DNA of 64,000 nucleotides, taken from contig NC_134702.1 of assembly GCF_043290135.1 (NCBI RefSeq), forward strand, positions 189,008,491-189,072,490, written 5' to 3'. This stretch comes from Rhipicephalus microplus (Eukaryota > Arthropoda > Arachnida > Ixodida > Ixodidae). The notes beneath the pieces were generated by a model that saw nothing but the letters and a program-made list of their open reading frames with translations, made no database searches and was not told the DNA's origin. Each line of letters begins with the position of its first letter. The first letter of the stretch is position 1. Below are positions 63,865 to 64,000 of the stretch, in pieces. Made by a program: the position numbers and the translations under genes.

Positions 63865-64000
63865 GTTACATCTGGAGCACCCATTAACGAGTTTCTTGGT
63901 GCTCATCAGCTTGTTCTAACAATAAAATACTTCAATAGTTGAAATAAACAAAATCATCTCGTCATTGCCCCCTGATGCAGTTTTTTCATCATTGAGGTAA

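Larger units (their letters stand above)
61434..64000 (-). repeat. tRNA-Ala satellite array, block 6 (seven units, continues past the window)
   Basis: Same unit right of LINE E, near-identical to 39519-42085. The last 136 bases are spacer only, so the array continues beyond the window. Confidence 0.96.

Noticed and set aside
1..64000. Bacterial or organellar origin because of the tRNA density
   Set aside because: Spliced THAP gene, SINE, LINEs, Pol III T-run terminators and no encoded bacterial genes point to nuclear DNA of an animal.

Overview
This is eukaryotic DNA, most likely from an arthropod and probably a hard tick. It carries a Pol III tRNA gene satellite, Tx1/L1-type LINEs, a THAP-domain (P-element-like) DNA transposon with a spliced gene, and a tRNA-headed SINE that resembles the Ruka-type SINEs of ixodid ticks. 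No single-copy host protein gene is visible. The species call is inference.

The backbone is a tandem array with a unit of about 346 bp. Every unit holds one minus-strand tRNA-Ala(TGC) gene of about 71 nt, a 26-nt trailer and a T-run Pol III terminator. I count 107 tRNA-Ala copies: 72 in 1-24855, 14 in 29778-34641, 11 in 39519-43329, 1 in 48205-48566, 2 in 55849-56557 and 7 in 61434-64000. Many copies have the classical alanine acceptor (G1-G2-G3-G4-G5-U6-G7 with G3-U70). Others form decayed subfamilies: GGAAGTG acceptor, 8-nt T loop, C56 lost, U54 lost, U8 lost. One copy has a proline-type TGG anticodon. The first 25 kb shows nested higher-order duplications of 6 and about 17 units, as expected from repeated unequal exchange.

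Five LINEs sit inside tRNA-Ala genes, all at the same place (box A / 5' end of the tRNA) and in the same orientation: A 24856-29777, B 34642-39518, C 43330-48204, D 48567-55848, E 56558-61433. Target-site duplications are tRNA nucleotides 1/2/3 to 17/18/19. Each insertion therefore rebuilds a nearly complete tRNA gene after its poly(A) tail and leaves a box-A stub before its 5' end. Each element encodes ORF1 (RRM-like region plus two CCHC knuckles) and ORF2 (APE endonuclease, reverse transcriptase, C-terminal CCHC). The 5' UTR is only about 37-41 nt. A, D and B/C/E are three lineages. B, C and E are segmental duplicates of one insertion together with flanking units, and B is a C/E mosaic. E has both ORFs intact and is the best candidate for an active copy.

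Element D is interrupted inside ORF1 by a 2.49-kb transposon (52363-54848) with terminal inverted repeats, an 8-bp duplication and a two-exon THAP gene. That transposon in turn carries a tRNA-derived SINE. The nesting is SINE in P-like transposon in tRNA-specific LINE in tRNA satellite.
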